A program made the translations under genes and the position numbers. Below are positions 1 to 8,932 of a DNA stretch of 64,000 nucleotides, in pieces. The notes under the pieces were generated by a model. That model was not told the origin of the DNA. It searched no databases and saw only the letters and a list, made by a program, of their open reading frames with translations. Source of the stretch: Spirochaetaceae bacterium (GTDB lineage Bacteria; Spirochaetota; Spirochaetia; DSM-27196; PXBQ01); assembly GCA_007695285.1 (NCBI GenBank), contig REEC01000122.1, positions 1 to 64,000 on the forward strand, read 5' to 3'. The stretch's first letter is position 1. Every line of letters begins with the position of its first letter.

Positions 1-291
1 GGGACCCGGTGGACCGGGTCGTTCACGTCATATATTCTTTACGATGATTTCAGCGAAGTTCCCTTTCGGATAGCGGCGACAGGTGGAACGCGCGATGCCG
101 GACCGTTTACGGCCACGGACGTCGTTACGGTACGTGTTGACCTATCGGGTCAGTGGGAGGGCATAACTTTTTCAACGGCGGAATACTATTTCTCACCGAC
201 ATACGGATGGCTTGGCGACAAATTTGTTCTCACGTACGAAGGACAGACCCTGACGTTCGAGACGACAGTAAGCGATATTATTTTGCCATAA
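1..291 (+). CDS. C-terminal fragment of an unrecognised protein (5' truncated)
   Basis: Reading frame 1 is open from the first base of the window to a double stop (TAA TAA at 289-294), giving 96 residues. No start codon is needed because the gene begins outside the window. The visible part is rich in Thr, Tyr, Phe, Gly and Val with alternating polar and hydrophobic residues, as in an exported beta-sandwich or beta-rich domain, but I recognise no family motif. It converges on the HEAT-repeat gene on the other strand, with 16 bases between the two stops and no obvious hairpin. Alternative: chance open frame. The composition and the tandem stop argue against that, but not strongly. Confidence 0.55.
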   Translation, partial: GTRWTGSFTSYILYDDFSEVPFRIAATGGTRDAGPFTATDVVTVRVDLSGQWEGITFSTAEYYFSPTYGWLGDKFVLTYEGQTLTFETTVSDIILP

Positions 292-307
292 TAACGATTC
301 CGACACC

Positions 308-2881
308 TCACAACTCCTTCGCGCGGAGGCGTTCGAGGGCCCAGTGGGTGTATTTGCGGACTTTGCGGTCGGGGTCGTTTTCGAGGGCGGTTAGGAGATC
401 TTTGCCCTCTTCGGTCGCGAGTTTTTCGAGCGCGCGCGTGACTTTGACCCGAACTTCGGCGTCCGGGTCGCGCGCGGCGAGTACGATGCCGCGGTACGCC
501 GCGTTGTTCGCGACGTGCGAGAGCAGTTCGGCCGCTTCGCGGCGGACACGCGGGTTGCGGTTGTTCAGAAGCCGGATGCGCGACTCGATGTAGCCGGTCG
601 TATCAAGGATTTCAGCGAGGTACGGCCGTAGCGACGCGATGTCCTGGTCCAGAAGCTCGCGGATCGCGTCTTCGCCTTTCTCACCCATCAGCGTGAAGAC
701 ACGCGCGATCGAGTCACGTAAATCAGGTTCGCCGTCCTTGAATGCACCGACGAGTCGGGCGATCGCGGCGCTCGTCGGGCGCGCGGCGAGTGCCGCTTGT
801 ACCTTTGCGACAAGGTCGGGACTGTGCTCGAACACAGGAATCAGTACGTCTACCGCTTCGGGGGTACCCGATTCGCCGAGGCCCGCGATCGCGGAGAGTT
901 TTACGGTATCGACTTCGTTCTCATCGGCGAGGGTGCGCGCGAGAGCGTCGTACGCGGGTTTCCCACCGCCGACCGCGAGCGCGCGGGCGACCTCGATGCG
1001 GACGTGCTCGACCGGGTCGCGTAGCAGATCGACAGCCTGGTTGAGCGCGCGCGATTCCTCGAAATCTACCAGCGCCCACGCGGCCGCGACGCGAACTTCG
1101 GGGGCAGCGTCGCTGAGCGCCTTCCGGACGTCGGGAAGGAATGTCTTCTTGCCGGTTCCCGGCAAGATCGAGATCACGGCCGCACGAATGTTGCCGTCGA
1201 CGCTATCGAGCAGAGCGCGGATTTTTCTCTCGAGTTCCTTCGGAGAGTACTCTTGCAGGATCTTGGCAAACTCGCGCGCCGCCTCGGTCGGAAGCGTCGG
1301 GAGGTGTTCGAGGATATCTTGAAGCGCGTACGGGAGTCGGAGTTCGCCGAGAAGCGACAAAGCATCGATGCGGACGCGGTGCGGATAGTTCTCGCGCCCG
1401 GACGTGACGATTCGCAGCGAGTCGTTCAGTACGATCGCGGGTGAGAGTCTCATCACGGCCGCCGTGAGGTGGGCGCGCTCCGGGAAATCGGGGTCGTGCA
1501 GCGCGTCGATCAACGGCGCGCGGTATACGTGGTCACGTCCGCTCGGAATCGCGTCGAGAACGGCGCGAAGCAGGTCGGGGTGTTCCCTCCGCGGCTTGAT
1601 TTCATTCGCCAGGAGTCGATGCGCCGCGTCCGGACCACGCGAGCTGACGCACTGCGCCGTTGCCGTGTAGAGTTCGATGTACGACTGCGTTACACCGTCC
1701 TGGAGACGAAACACGCGCTCGGCGAGGTCGGTGATCAGCTCGGCGGGTCCGTGGTGAGCGAGAATTCCGGCCGCGACGAGTAACGGTGCGGTTTGGGTTT
1801 GACGTTGTAGCGCCGAGAGGAAATCCACGACGTTGACTTCCACGGCGTTTGTCAGCAGCGACCTGACGCGGTTGAGTGCGTCAAGATCGGCGAAGTCAAC
1901 CGAGAGGAAGAGGCTTTCGAGACGACCGGACTTCACGAGGAAGCGTGCGGCTGCGAGCCGCAGTTCCAGATCGTCCCCCGCGAGCAGCTCGAGTGCCGCA
2001 TTCTCGTCGTCGCCGTTTTTCGGGTCGAGCAGCTCGACGACGTGGATAACCTCCTCCGGTTGAAGATCTTTTGCGTTGAGCGTGTAGAGGTCTTTTAGGT
2101 CCGCCGATATCCGGTCGCGCGCGGCTTTTCTGACTTCGAAGACCGGATCGTGAAGAAACAGATCGATGAGCCGATCGTAGAGCTTGAGGCGATCGCCACC
2201 GCGCATCTCCGAGACAACCGTGCGGCGGACGAGAGCGTGTGGATCGGCCAAAGTGTCCCACAAGGCGCGCTCGCTGCGGTCGTCGTCGTCGTGGACAAGG
2301 ATTTTGACAGCGAAGTACCGTGCGGGCCACTCCGGGTCGCCGGTCATCTCGCGGATTTCGTCGATACGGCCTGAGAAAAAATCGCGAGCTACTGCGCCGT
2401 CGAATTCTTCACCTCGCCCCGAAAGTGCGAGCTTTCTGAGAACAAGGAAGTCGTCGTGTTCATCGAGGTACTCGTGCAGTGCGCGCGAGAGGCGTTTGTT
2501 CTTCAGGGCCGAGAGGAAACACGCAAACAGACCTTTTTCGGTCGCGTACGCGAGAACGCGACGGAAGTCGGCCGGACGTTCCTTCTTCGCGAGCCGTTCG
2601 GACCAGAGTCGATCGAGGCCCAGGTCCACTATCAGGCGAATGTCGGTTTTTTTTGCGATTTTTTCCAGCGTTCGCGAACGACGGAGCAGTTGTTTCGGCG
2701 TGAAGAAATCCTCGACGCGCTGATCGCCGGGTATCGCGAGAAACGCATGAACGCGCCGGATGAAGACGACGCGCCGGACCACCGTCACGATGCCCGCGGC
2801 GATCAACAGCCCGACGACTCCGCCGGATACGCCGAGTGCAAGTACCGGCAACTCATATATGAACTTGAGAACTGCGTCCAT
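308..2881 (-). CDS. HEAT-repeat protein with N-terminal membrane anchor
   Basis: The protein has 857 residues. Residues about 14-38 form one hydrophobic helix (VGLLIAAGIVTVV core) followed by a basic stretch, so the rest is probably cytoplasmic. From about residue 190 to the end it consists of degenerate alpha-helical repeats with the HEAT/PBS-lyase pattern: VRxxAA-type helices, a conserved Asp/Arg, and phrases such as PEVRVAAAWAL and NPRVRREAAELL. Such solenoids are usually scaffolds; no enzyme motif is seen. The ATG is preceded by AGAGGA. It follows the cyclase gene by 21 bases on the same strand and probably shares its transcript, so a role linked to cyclic-nucleotide signalling is an inference from position only. 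Confidence 0.85.
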   Translation of the reverse strand: MDAVLKFIYELPVLALGVSGGVVGLLIAAGIVTVVRRVVFIRRVHAFLAIPGDQRVEDFFTPKQLLRRSRTLEKIAKKTDIRLIVDLGLDRLWSERLAKKERPADFRRVLAYATEKGLFACFLSALKNKRLSRALHEYLDEHDDFLVLRKLALSGRGEEFDGAVARDFFSGRIDEIREMTGDPEWPARYFAVKILVHDDDDRSERALWDTLADPHALVRRTVVSEMRGGDRLKLYDRLIDLFLHDPVFEVRKAARDRISADLKDLYTLNAKDLQPEEVIHVVELLDPKNGDDENAALELLAGDDLELRLAAARFLVKSGRLESLFLSVDFADLDALNRVRSLLTNAVEVNVVDFLSALQRQTQTAPLLVAAGILAHHGPAELITDLAERVFRLQDGVTQSYIELYTATAQCVSSRGPDAAHRLLANEIKPRREHPDLLRAVLDAIPSGRDHVYRAPLIDALHDPDFPERAHLTAAVMRLSPAIVLNDSLRIVTSGRENYPHRVRIDALSLLGELRLPYALQDILEHLPTLPTEAAREFAKILQEYSPKELERKIRALLDSVDGNIRAAVISILPGTGKKTFLPDVRKALSDAAPEVRVAAAWALVDFEESRALNQAVDLLRDPVEHVRIEVARALAVGGGKPAYDALARTLADENEVDTVKLSAIAGLGESGTPEAVDVLIPVFEHSPDLVAKVQAALAARPTSAAIARLVGAFKDGEPDLRDSIARVFTLMGEKGEDAIRELLDQDIASLRPYLAEILDTTGYIESRIRLLNNRNPRVRREAAELLSHVANNAAYRGIVLAARDPDAEVRVKVTRALEKLATEEGKDLLTALENDPDRKVRKYTHWALERLRAKEL

Positions 2882-2902
2882 GTCTTCCTCTCTCGCGCCT
2901 GT

Positions 2903-4483
2903 TTACGCGCTCTGTTGGTCGATACCGATGACGTTGAAGATCTTGATCGGCTTTTTCTTTCCCTTGACTTCGACGGGCTTTCGCTCTTCGAGACTGAATC
3001 GGTCACCGAGGTGCTGACGCGTATTCTCGGTGATGATGATCTCACCCGCGACCGCAACGCCTTCGAGTCGCGCGGCGACATTGACCGTGTCGCCGATCTC
3101 GGTGAAGTCCATCCGGCGGGACCCGCCGAGGTTGCCTGCGACAACCGGTCCGGTATGCATGCCGATCTGGATTCGGAGGTGTTCTGCTTCTCCGCGGAAG
3201 AACGTTCTCCGCGGAGAGTTGACGAGCATCTGGAGCTCGAGCGCGCACGTCACCGCGTGGACGGTGTCTTCTTCGCCTGCGTCCACGGGCACGCCGAACA
3301 CCGCCATTATGCAGTCGCCGATGTACTTGTCGAGGTATCCGCGGTGTCTGCGGATAATCGGTTCGGCTTCTTCGAAAAACTCATTGAGGATTTTGACGAT
3401 CGACGCCGGGTCTTTCCCTTCCGAAAAGTTCGTGTATCCGGCGATGTCCGCAAAGAACACCGTCGCGTTGCGCGCGCCACCGCCGGGCTTGACAAGATCG
3501 GGGTTCTCCACGAGCAGCTTCACGATGTCTTCGGACAGGTACGATGAGAACATGTCTTTGATAAGCCGACGTTCCTCGCTGACGACCTTCATCTCCTGCT
3601 TGAGACGGCTTTCGGCTGTCTGGTCGGTGAAAATCAACGTGAGCCCCTCGTGTCGGCCCCGTTTCCCCTGGAGCGGAGCTATGTTCAACGAATAGTCGAT
3701 GTCTATCTCGTCGGTCTTGTAAATACCTTCCAGCCCGAGCACCGTTTGGCCGTTTTGTTCGACCGTATCGATCGTCTTGAACACGTCTTTCGTGAGACCT
3801 TTGCCGAAAATGTCCTTGAGCGTAAGTCCGACTCGCGCCTCGTCGAGCGCAAAACGTTCAGCCGCGGCACGATTGAAGTAGTGTACGCGTCCCGACTCGT
3901 CGGTCGTGACAAGAAGATTCGTCATCGAGCTGAAGACGTTTTCCTGATATCTTTGGAGTTCCTCGATCTGGCGTGCGTGTTCCTGGAGCTCGCGGTACAG
4001 TTGTGCGTTGTTGAGAACACCGGCCGCGATCCGCGCGAGGCTGTCGAGAAATTGAAGACGCGCGCGCCCGTAGAACCGCTCTTCGCGCGAGTTGACGATC
4101 AGGACGCCGAGAAGGCTGCGTCCGGTGACGAGCGGCAGCGCGACCCCCGACGCGCTGTTTGAGTCGAGCAAGAGCTCGTTGAACGGGCTATTTTTCCGCT
4201 CGAGCAGAACAACGCTTTCTTCGGACTCCTCAAGAAACTCAACGAGCTCGCCGTTTGTCGCGAGCTCCTTCGGCGAATCGAGCCGTCCTCTTCGATACGA
4301 GAGTTTGAAAGAGACCTCTTCGGAGTGGTCGGTTCGTAGGTAAAACGCGGCGAGATCTGACCGGGTGATGTCGTTCGCCTGTTCGACCATGGCCGCGATC
4401 AAGCGCGTGACGCTGTTCGCCTCGGTCAGGAGCGCGCTTGCTCTCACGAGCTCATCGAGCACATCCGCGGTCGCCGTCGGCAT
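2903..4483 (-). CDS. GAF-PAS class III adenylate/guanylate cyclase
   Basis: The protein has 526 residues. Order: GAF-like sensor (about 10-165), a helical linker, a PAS domain (about 180-290; VTTDESGRVHYFN), a coiled linker, then a class III cyclase domain (about 325-505). The metal-binding aspartates are visible in FFADIAGYTNF and YIGDCIMAVFG, the transition-state region in GDTVNVAARLEG. The Lys in LDKYIGD is the usual mark of an ATP-using cyclase, so cAMP is the likelier product, though cGMP is not excluded. There is no transmembrane segment, so it is a soluble sensor-cyclase. The ATG follows AGGAGG by 5 bases. It is first in an operon with the HEAT-repeat gene. A cyclic-nucleotide-binding histidine kinase lies 43 kb away in the same window. 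Confidence 0.92.
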   Translation of the reverse strand: MPTATADVLDELVRASALLTEANSVTRLIAAMVEQANDITRSDLAAFYLRTDHSEEVSFKLSYRRGRLDSPKELATNGELVEFLEESEESVVLLERKNSPFNELLLDSNSASGVALPLVTGRSLLGVLIVNSREERFYGRARLQFLDSLARIAAGVLNNAQLYRELQEHARQIEELQRYQENVFSSMTNLLVTTDESGRVHYFNRAAAERFALDEARVGLTLKDIFGKGLTKDVFKTIDTVEQNGQTVLGLEGIYKTDEIDIDYSLNIAPLQGKRGRHEGLTLIFTDQTAESRLKQEMKVVSEERRLIKDMFSSYLSEDIVKLLVENPDLVKPGGGARNATVFFADIAGYTNFSEGKDPASIVKILNEFFEEAEPIIRRHRGYLDKYIGDCIMAVFGVPVDAGEEDTVHAVTCALELQMLVNSPRRTFFRGEAEHLRIQIGMHTGPVVAGNLGGSRRMDFTEIGDTVNVAARLEGVAVAGEIIITENTRQHLGDRFSLEERKPVEVKGKKKPIKIFNVIGIDQQSA

Positions 4484-4503
4484 ACATCCTCCTGTAACCT
4501 ATG

Positions 4504-4532
4504 AATCTACCGGGAATGCAGCGAACAAACAA
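4504..4532 (-). promoter_or_regulatory. Predicted sigma70-type promoter of the cyclase-HEAT operon
   Basis: On the minus strand a TTGTTT box (4527-4532) is followed after 17 bases by TAGATT (4504-4509). The expected start leaves a leader of about 15 bases that holds AGGAGG before the cyclase ATG. The match is four of six at -10 and three of six at -35. Confidence 0.45.
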
Positions 4533-4573
4533 GAGCGCTATTCTCGGGATTCGTGCGCGCGAAAGCGGTGGAC

Positions 4574-4636
4574 ATAAAAAAACGGTATGCCTGGACGTCG
4601 TGTCGCACGTGAGTGCGCGCAGACAGCATACCGTTT
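4574..4636 (-). terminator. Rho-independent terminator after the DUF115 gene
   Basis: The arms AAACGGTATGC and GCATACCGTTT enclose a 36-base loop that itself contains a TGTCGCAC/GTGC..GACA hairpin around a GTGA loop. On the minus strand the structure is followed by a run of seven T. It lies about 50 bases after the stop of the 4686-6497 gene and just upstream of the next operon's promoter, so it separates two minus-strand transcription units. Confidence 0.8.
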
Positions 4637-4685
4637 AGGGGTTGCGAAACCCTTACACTGAGTATCGACCGTTGCCACGATTCCT

Positions 4686-6497
4686 TTAGCGTGGGTTTTT
4701 GAGTAGTTCGAGGCCGAACGACAGCGCGTCGAGATGGTATGTGACGGAAATCAGGATGCCGGCGTAGATCGCGTGTGACGATGAAAGCACCGACGCACGC
4801 TCGGGTTCAGCCTTCGAAGAGTTCATGATCGATTCGACGACATCGTGCATAAGAAACCCCGCGATTTCGCGCGACTCGAGTGCCCGGATTTCCTCGTCGA
4901 TCCGGTCGAGGTTCGCCGGCGAAGCCGCAGGGTCTTCACGGAGGCGTGCTACCTCGTCGACTCCGCGCCGTGCCACTGTCGCGAGTTCGTGGAGTTGCTC
5001 GATGAGCGATCCGACCGCTGATCGTATCGCAGCTCGACGTTCATGAGCCGATGCGCGTGTTGATTCGACGGGTTTCCCGGCATCGCAGGGATCGCGCGCC
5101 GCACGGAACGGCCGAAGCGCGAGCAGTTCGTCGATCCGTCTGTACGGGAAGCCGTCGATACGGACGCCGCCCGGCGAGAGGTTGTAGCAAACGCGGTCCG
5201 GGTGCATTTTTAGCTGATTCTCGAACCACCACTTGTACACGATCATGCGTTTGTCGGTCAGAACCTCACCGCCGTCGGTAGCGGGCACGGGGTACGGTCC
5301 GGCGTCGTGAAGGTACCGGTGGAACAGTTGTTCGGCGGGTTGAAAGCGATCACAGAACGTGTACATCCGTTCCTCGAAGAATCCTCCGCTGAAATGGGTT
5401 CGTCGGGAAGGGAATCCGAGATCGATCCCGACGATGTGAATCGGCGTGCATCCGAGCAGCACCGCGAAGTCCCACGCCGTCGTCGCGACCGAACCACCCG
5501 CACCGAGTTTCCCGAACGGCTCGAGCGCGGACTCCAGCGTCCGGCCGAGAGGAAAGAGCGATGAACAGAAGTACGTTTCACCCGTTACCATCCGAAACAC
5601 GCGCGGGTGCGTCGACGACTCGGAGATCACCGATGCGCTCGTCTCCGGCACGCCGTCGAGATGTCGTGTGTTCCAGTACTGCGGATCGACGATCACGACG
5701 TAATCCGGGACGACTCCCGCGTGAACGAGAGGCTTGAGCGCGGTATCGACGCTCACGATAATCGTGCGCCGGGAGAGCGCGCGCGCGTGTGGCAAAGCAT
5801 CGTCGAGACTCGGTCCGGCGCCAAACACAACGGCGGGTACCCCCGCGTGTTTCATCGCCAACTTCTCGACGGGTTTTGATTCTGCGATCACGCGCAGGTT
5901 TTGGGAGAGATTTCGAACCCAAGTGCGGCCAAACCGTTTGAGCGTATTCCGGTTGATGTCGTGACGAGAGCGGAGCGCCTCGAAATTCCGGTCGAGTTCA
6001 TCGCAGTACGTCGAGTGAATCGACCTGACCGCGGTATTGCGGTGGACCGCGACGCCCTCGGCCAATCTGTCGGAAACCATCGACGCGGCCGACTCGGGAT
6101 CGGCCTCGATCAGATACGCGACACGAGGCGAGCCGAGGCACTGTGTGCAGTCGCGCTTTTCGAGCGCAGACCGGAACGCCGAAAGACTCGGTTCGACTAC
6201 GACAATATCGCCGTCAGGATCGCTCGCGAGCGCCGCTTCGACGTGGTATCCGAGCCCGAAACCGACGATCACACGGACTCCGACACCACGGCCCATAGCA
6301 GCGCACGCGCGTTCGGCCTCGCGCCGTGGATCGTGCCGGCTATGCAGGTACACTCCATGATACGTCGCCGTCGGCTCTCCGGTGCGTGACTCCACGACGC
6401 AGAACCGACCGCACGGTGTGGCAGCTAAGACCGCGGTGCGGATCGCGGCAGCTCTGCCGTCGCACAATGCCGCGAGGTTCTTTTCGAGTATCGTCAC
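4686..6497 (-). CDS. DUF115 / Maf-like protein (MptE-type domain)
   Basis: The protein has 603 residues. The central part (about 200-430) has features of the DUF115 family (MAF_flag10, 6-hydroxymethylpterin pyrophosphokinase MptE-like): VVFGAGPSLD, IIVSVDTALKPL, PDYVVIVDPQYWN and HIVGIDLGF. The N-terminal 190 residues contain a Rossmann-like stretch (VIVGFGLGYH ... DIVVVEPS). In motile bacteria related Maf proteins are needed for nonulosonic-acid glycosylation of flagellins. A role in glycosylation or surface assembly here is an inference, since in the window this gene sits with envelope genes rather than flagellin. It overlaps the end of the PBP gene by four bases (ATGA) and ends before a strong terminator, so it is last in a three-gene operon. 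Confidence 0.75.
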   Translation of the reverse strand: MTILEKNLAALCDGRAAAIRTAVLAATPCGRFCVVESRTGEPTATYHGVYLHSRHDPRREAERACAAMGRGVGVRVIVGFGLGYHVEAALASDPDGDIVVVEPSLSAFRSALEKRDCTQCLGSPRVAYLIEADPESAASMVSDRLAEGVAVHRNTAVRSIHSTYCDELDRNFEALRSRHDINRNTLKRFGRTWVRNLSQNLRVIAESKPVEKLAMKHAGVPAVVFGAGPSLDDALPHARALSRRTIIVSVDTALKPLVHAGVVPDYVVIVDPQYWNTRHLDGVPETSASVISESSTHPRVFRMVTGETYFCSSLFPLGRTLESALEPFGKLGAGGSVATTAWDFAVLLGCTPIHIVGIDLGFPSRRTHFSGGFFEERMYTFCDRFQPAEQLFHRYLHDAGPYPVPATDGGEVLTDKRMIVYKWWFENQLKMHPDRVCYNLSPGGVRIDGFPYRRIDELLALRPFRAARDPCDAGKPVESTRASAHERRAAIRSAVGSLIEQLHELATVARRGVDEVARLREDPAASPANLDRIDEEIRALESREIAGFLMHDVVESIMNSSKAEPERASVLSSSHAIYAGILISVTYHLDALSFGLELLKNPR

Positions 6498-8359
6498 TCA
6501 AGCTCCAACGTGATCACCATCCCGCTGCGATACGCGGTTCCGGGTGCGGGATCTTGGGCAACGACCCAACCGTTGCCCATGAGCCGGATTTCGACGTCTT
6601 CACGGTTGAGCAGCGGCATAATAGTGCGTTTCGCAACACCCGTGAAGTCGGGAACGTGTGTCTCGAGGACGGGAGTGTCGGAGTGCCGGACGGCGACGCG
6701 TCCGCTGTGTCTCGCGACGGCGTCGCCCGGGCGCGGCATTCCGGTGTACTGGACGATGTACTCGCTGATCTCGTTGAGAATTGGTACCGCCGTCCTCTCA
6801 CCGTAGATCGACGGACCACGAGGATGCTCGACCATCACGTACACGATGAACTGGGGATCCTCGGTCGGGAAAATACCGAGCACGGAGCCAATGAACTCGG
6901 TTTGTGAGTAACGCCGTTCGGTGAGATCAAAAACCTCCGCCGTGCCGGTCTTGGCCGAGACGTTCACCCCGTCGATGCGTACCAGACGAGCGAGACCCGC
7001 GCCTTGCGTCGAGGAGTACATCATCTCGAGCATCGTGTCGGCCACCCACGGCGCAACGACCTCGCGGACGGGTTCACGCCCGAACTCCTGGAGAATGCGA
7101 CCGTCGGGCGCGACGATGCTCTTGACGATTTGCGGCTTGAGCAACACGCCGCGGTTCGCAAGCGCGGTTGCGGCGGCAACGACCTGGATCGCGGTCGTAC
7201 CGATTTCTTGACCGATTGCGATTGTCTGACGCGTGCGTCCTGACCAGAACTCCGGCCGTGCGAGAATCCCCCGTTCTTCACCGTTCAGCATAATACCGGT
7301 CTGAACGCCGAATCCGAACAGGCGCAACATGTGAAAAAACGCGTCCGAGGACACCGTGTCGGCGGCGATCGCGGAGCCGACGTTGCTCGAGTACTTGATT
7401 ACACCTTCGACGTCGAGCGTCCCGCGGTCGGCGAGATCGGTAATCGAGAAGCCGAGCGATTCGTTGATGTAGCCCCCGGACGTCTCAAACCGATCTCGAG
7501 GAACGATCCCTCCGAGTTGGAGAATCGACGCGATCGAGAACACCTTGAAGACCGACCCGGGCTCGTATATCTTCTGTACCGGAGCGTTGCGGCGTTCATC
7601 CGCGGTGTACCGACCAAACGTATTCGGATCGAACGTAGGATCGGTTGTGTACGCGAGGATTTCACCGTTTGTTGCGTCAGCAACGATGATGATAACCGAG
7701 TCCGCGCTATGCTCTTCGCGGCCGCGTTCAGCGATTGCCTGGGCCATCGCCTGAATATTTGCGTCGATCGTGAGGAAGACCTGATTCCCGGATACGGGTC
7801 GTCCGGTCTCGGGAACCGGTAGTAGTTCGTTATTGAGCGAGTACTCGATTCCGTCGAGCCCGACGTTTTCGACTCCGACGTAACCGACGACGTTCGCCGC
7901 GAGCGTCCGCTCGGGATAGCTTCTGCCCGGGAACGGACGCAGCGTAACCCCGCGAAGTCGACCTTCGGAACGATGCTGAGCGATTAAATCACTCTGACTC
8001 GGCGTGATCGCGCGCTGCAGAACGATATCGCCGCGCGCGCTCCTCACACGGTCGAGAATTTCCTCGGCCGAGCGGTCGAGAATTTCGCCGAGAAGGGTCG
8101 CCGTTTTCTCGGCATCGGTCACGTCGGGGGTCCAGATCGTTACCGTGTCGAGTTCGGTTTGGATCGCGAGAACCCTTCCGTTGCGATCAAGAATCGGACC
8201 GCGTTCGACGATGCCGGTTTGTTGTGTGTTTCGCTGACGAACGCCGGCGGGACGTATCATGATCGATGCGTACTGGTAAAAAAGCACGAGAACAAAAACC
8301 CCGACGAGTCCGAGCAGAACAAAAAAGCGTGTCTTCGGCGTACCGTTGGTCATCGACAC
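6494..8359 (-). CDS. ftsI: FtsI-like penicillin-binding protein (class B) with PASTA domain
   Basis: The protein has 621 residues. A single N-terminal membrane helix (about 11-34) is followed by a dimerisation domain (about 50-220) and a D,D-transpeptidase domain (about 225-540). Active-site motifs are complete: SVFK (269-272, nucleophile Ser269), SSN (324-326) and KTGT (470-473). A single PASTA domain occupies the last 57 residues (VPDFTG ... AQDPAPGT), a feature of SpoVD/Pbp2x-like septal enzymes. It should cross-link septal or cell-cylinder peptidoglycan in the periplasm. The start may be the GTG at 8359, which overlaps the signal peptidase stop by one base, or the ATG at 8353. Confidence 0.9.
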   Translation of the reverse strand: MSMTNGTPKTRFFVLLGLVGVFVLVLFYQYASIMIRPAGVRQRNTQQTGIVERGPILDRNGRVLAIQTELDTVTIWTPDVTDAEKTATLLGEILDRSAEEILDRVRSARGDIVLQRAITPSQSDLIAQHRSEGRLRGVTLRPFPGRSYPERTLAANVVGYVGVENVGLDGIEYSLNNELLPVPETGRPVSGNQVFLTIDANIQAMAQAIAERGREEHSADSVIIIVADATNGEILAYTTDPTFDPNTFGRYTADERRNAPVQKIYEPGSVFKVFSIASILQLGGIVPRDRFETSGGYINESLGFSITDLADRGTLDVEGVIKYSSNVGSAIAADTVSSDAFFHMLRLFGFGVQTGIMLNGEERGILARPEFWSGRTRQTIAIGQEIGTTAIQVVAAATALANRGVLLKPQIVKSIVAPDGRILQEFGREPVREVVAPWVADTMLEMMYSSTQGAGLARLVRIDGVNVSAKTGTAEVFDLTERRYSQTEFIGSVLGIFPTEDPQFIVYVMVEHPRGPSIYGERTAVPILNEISEYIVQYTGMPRPGDAVARHSGRVAVRHSDTPVLETHVPDFTGVAKRTIMPLLNREDVEIRLMGNGWVVAQDPAPGTAYRSGMVITLELE

Positions 8360-8799
8360 TATCCCGATGGTATAGCCGATCGGCGTACCGGCCTGAACGT
8401 CCGCACGACTCGTCCGCGCACGGCGGAGAGCGGAACAGCACCATATCCGCGGGAGTCGAGCGATACATCAATATTTTCGCCAAGAACCGTAACGAGATCG
8501 CGTCCGGTGTCGGTCTCCACGAGAACCGAGTCGACCCGTTTCACGACCAAACGTGAGTCCTCAGGTGACTCGAACACGATAATATCTCCTGACTTCGGTC
8601 TGTTCCACGTAAAAGCATACACATTGATGATCGGCACAAGCAGACCGTACGCCGAGCGATGAACAAGAACTCTGTCATCGTGGTGGATTGCCGGGGTCAT
8701 TGAGTGTCCTTCCACGACGACGAGATCGAGCGGGACCGCCACACCCAACAAGAAAAAAACGACCGCGGTGCCGATTGTTCGGAACGGGCTGCCGTCCAT
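8359..8799 (-). CDS. lepB: Signal peptidase I (S26 family)
   Basis: The protein has 146 residues, short for this family. One N-terminal membrane helix (about 9-28) precedes the catalytic Ser33 in GHSMTP; the general base is Lys87 in RLVVKRV. GDIIVFE between them is box C-like. It cleaves signal peptides of Sec-exported proteins at the outer face of the membrane. I chose the ATG at 8799 because GTAGGAGA lies just upstream; an upstream in-frame codon at 8835 would add 12 residues with no ribosome site. It is first gene of the operon with the PBP and DUF115 genes. The second Gly-Asp box typical of larger enzymes is not obvious. Confidence 0.85.
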   Translation of the reverse strand: MDGSPFRTIGTAVVFFLLGVAVPLDLVVVEGHSMTPAIHHDDRVLVHRSAYGLLVPIINVYAFTWNRPKSGDIIVFESPEDSRLVVKRVDSVLVETDTGRDLVTVLGENIDVSLDSRGYGAVPLSAVRGRVVRTFRPVRRSAIPSG

Positions 8800-8892
8800 T
8801 GGTCTCCTACTCACCGTTGGCCGCTCGGACAACAAGAATTCATCGCCTTTTGGCGGCCATGCGGGACCAGATTACTCCTGACGCATATTTAC

Positions 8893-8898
8893 TATAAT
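8893..8898 (+). promoter_or_regulatory. Perfect -10 box (TATAAT) upstream of the M23 peptidase
   Basis: TATAAT at 8893-8898 lies 35 bases before the ATG of the M23 peptidase gene. The expected -35 position holds only a weak match (ATTACT at 8871). There is no Shine-Dalgarno sequence before that ATG. Confidence 0.4.
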
Positions 8899-8932
8899 AC
8901 GCCCCTCGCAAAATGTCGATACGAATACTGTT

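Noticed and set aside
2456-3547. Plus-strand open frame of 363 codons across the HEAT and cyclase genes
   Set aside because: Spans two well-supported minus-strand genes and has shadow composition.
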